This document shows positions 6,304-6,392 of a stretch of 6,392 nucleotides of DNA, one piece after another. The first letter of the stretch is position 1; every line of letters starts with the position of its first letter. The stretch lies in contig DMMW01000037.1 of assembly GCA_003452965.1 (NCBI GenBank), positions 12,887 to 19,278 on the forward strand. Direction: 5' to 3'. Under the pieces are notes generated by a model. It searched no databases. It was not told the origin of the DNA and saw nothing but the letters and a program-made list of their open reading frames with translations. Made by a program: the position numbers and the translations under genes. Origin of the DNA: Elusimicrobiota bacterium. Its GTDB lineage: Bacteria; Elusimicrobiota; UBA8919.

Positions 6304-6392
6304 ATAAGCAAGCTAAAAACGAGATTGAAAATATTTTTTTAATTGAAAATATCTGGAACATATTTCAAAGATAAGTCGTCAATATTAGTGAG
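6304..6392. other. AT-rich non-coding end of the window with repeats
   Basis: ATTGAAAATAT occurs twice, at 6324-6334 and 6342-6352 (18-nt period). The second copy also forms an imperfect inverted repeat, TTGAAAATAT (6343-6352) with ATATTTCAA (6360-6368), across a 7-nt spacer. TTGAAA at 6325 could be a -35 box, but the hexamer 17 nt downstream (AATATC) is a weak -10. This may be the promoter or operator region of a gene beyond the window. No coding sequence is seen. Confidence 0.4.

Overview
The window is an AT-rich stretch holding four complete genes, all on the + strand and closely spaced. No gene lies on the minus strand, and I see no tRNA, rRNA, CRISPR array or transposase. The gene content points to a Gram-negative-type (two-membrane) bacterium: a PorV/PorQ-type outer-membrane barrel protein, and a very large signal-peptide-bearing surface protein that ends in a FlgD-Ig / type IX secretion (T9SS)-like C-terminal domain. 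The AT-rich codon use and this multidomain style (LamG, fibronectin III and Ig modules, FlgD-like tail, PorV fused to TPR) resemble uncultivated candidate phyla around Omnitrophica, Elusimicrobia or Firestonebacteria, or the Bacteroidetes/FCB group. That placement is inference and a species cannot be named.

Layout: 23-586 encodes an ECF (RpoE-like) sigma factor. 621-1319 encodes its probable membrane-bound zinc-binding anti-sigma factor, with start chosen at a strong Shine-Dalgarno rather than the longer TTG-started frame. 1321-1357 is a GC-rich imperfect hairpin built around a perfect 16-nt palindrome, lying between the anti-sigma stop codon and the ribosome binding site of the next gene. 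1373-4396 encodes a 1007-residue secreted protein: signal peptide, LamG lectin-like domain, two FnIII modules, an Ig-like module, two more FnIII modules, a second Ig-like module and the FlgD/T9SS-like tail. 4397-4556 is a 160-nt non-coding gap with an 11-bp hairpin and a spaced TTCTA(A/G) motif. 4557-6221 encodes a PorV/PorQ-family barrel protein fused to a helical TPR tail. 6222-6392 holds a short tandem repeat, a convincing intrinsic terminator (6264-6303) and an AT-rich stretch with a direct and an inverted repeat.

Working model (inference): the sigma/anti-sigma pair senses an envelope signal and drives expression of a surface-adhesin or glycan-binding protein exported by a T9SS-like route. 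The adjacent PorV-like protein would be the outer-membrane partner that receives or shuttles that cargo. The cargo sitting next to a PorV-TPR fusion, with a dedicated ECF switch upstream, is the most interesting thing here. The single clear terminator after the fourth gene fits one transcription unit, possibly modulated by the two intergenic hairpins.
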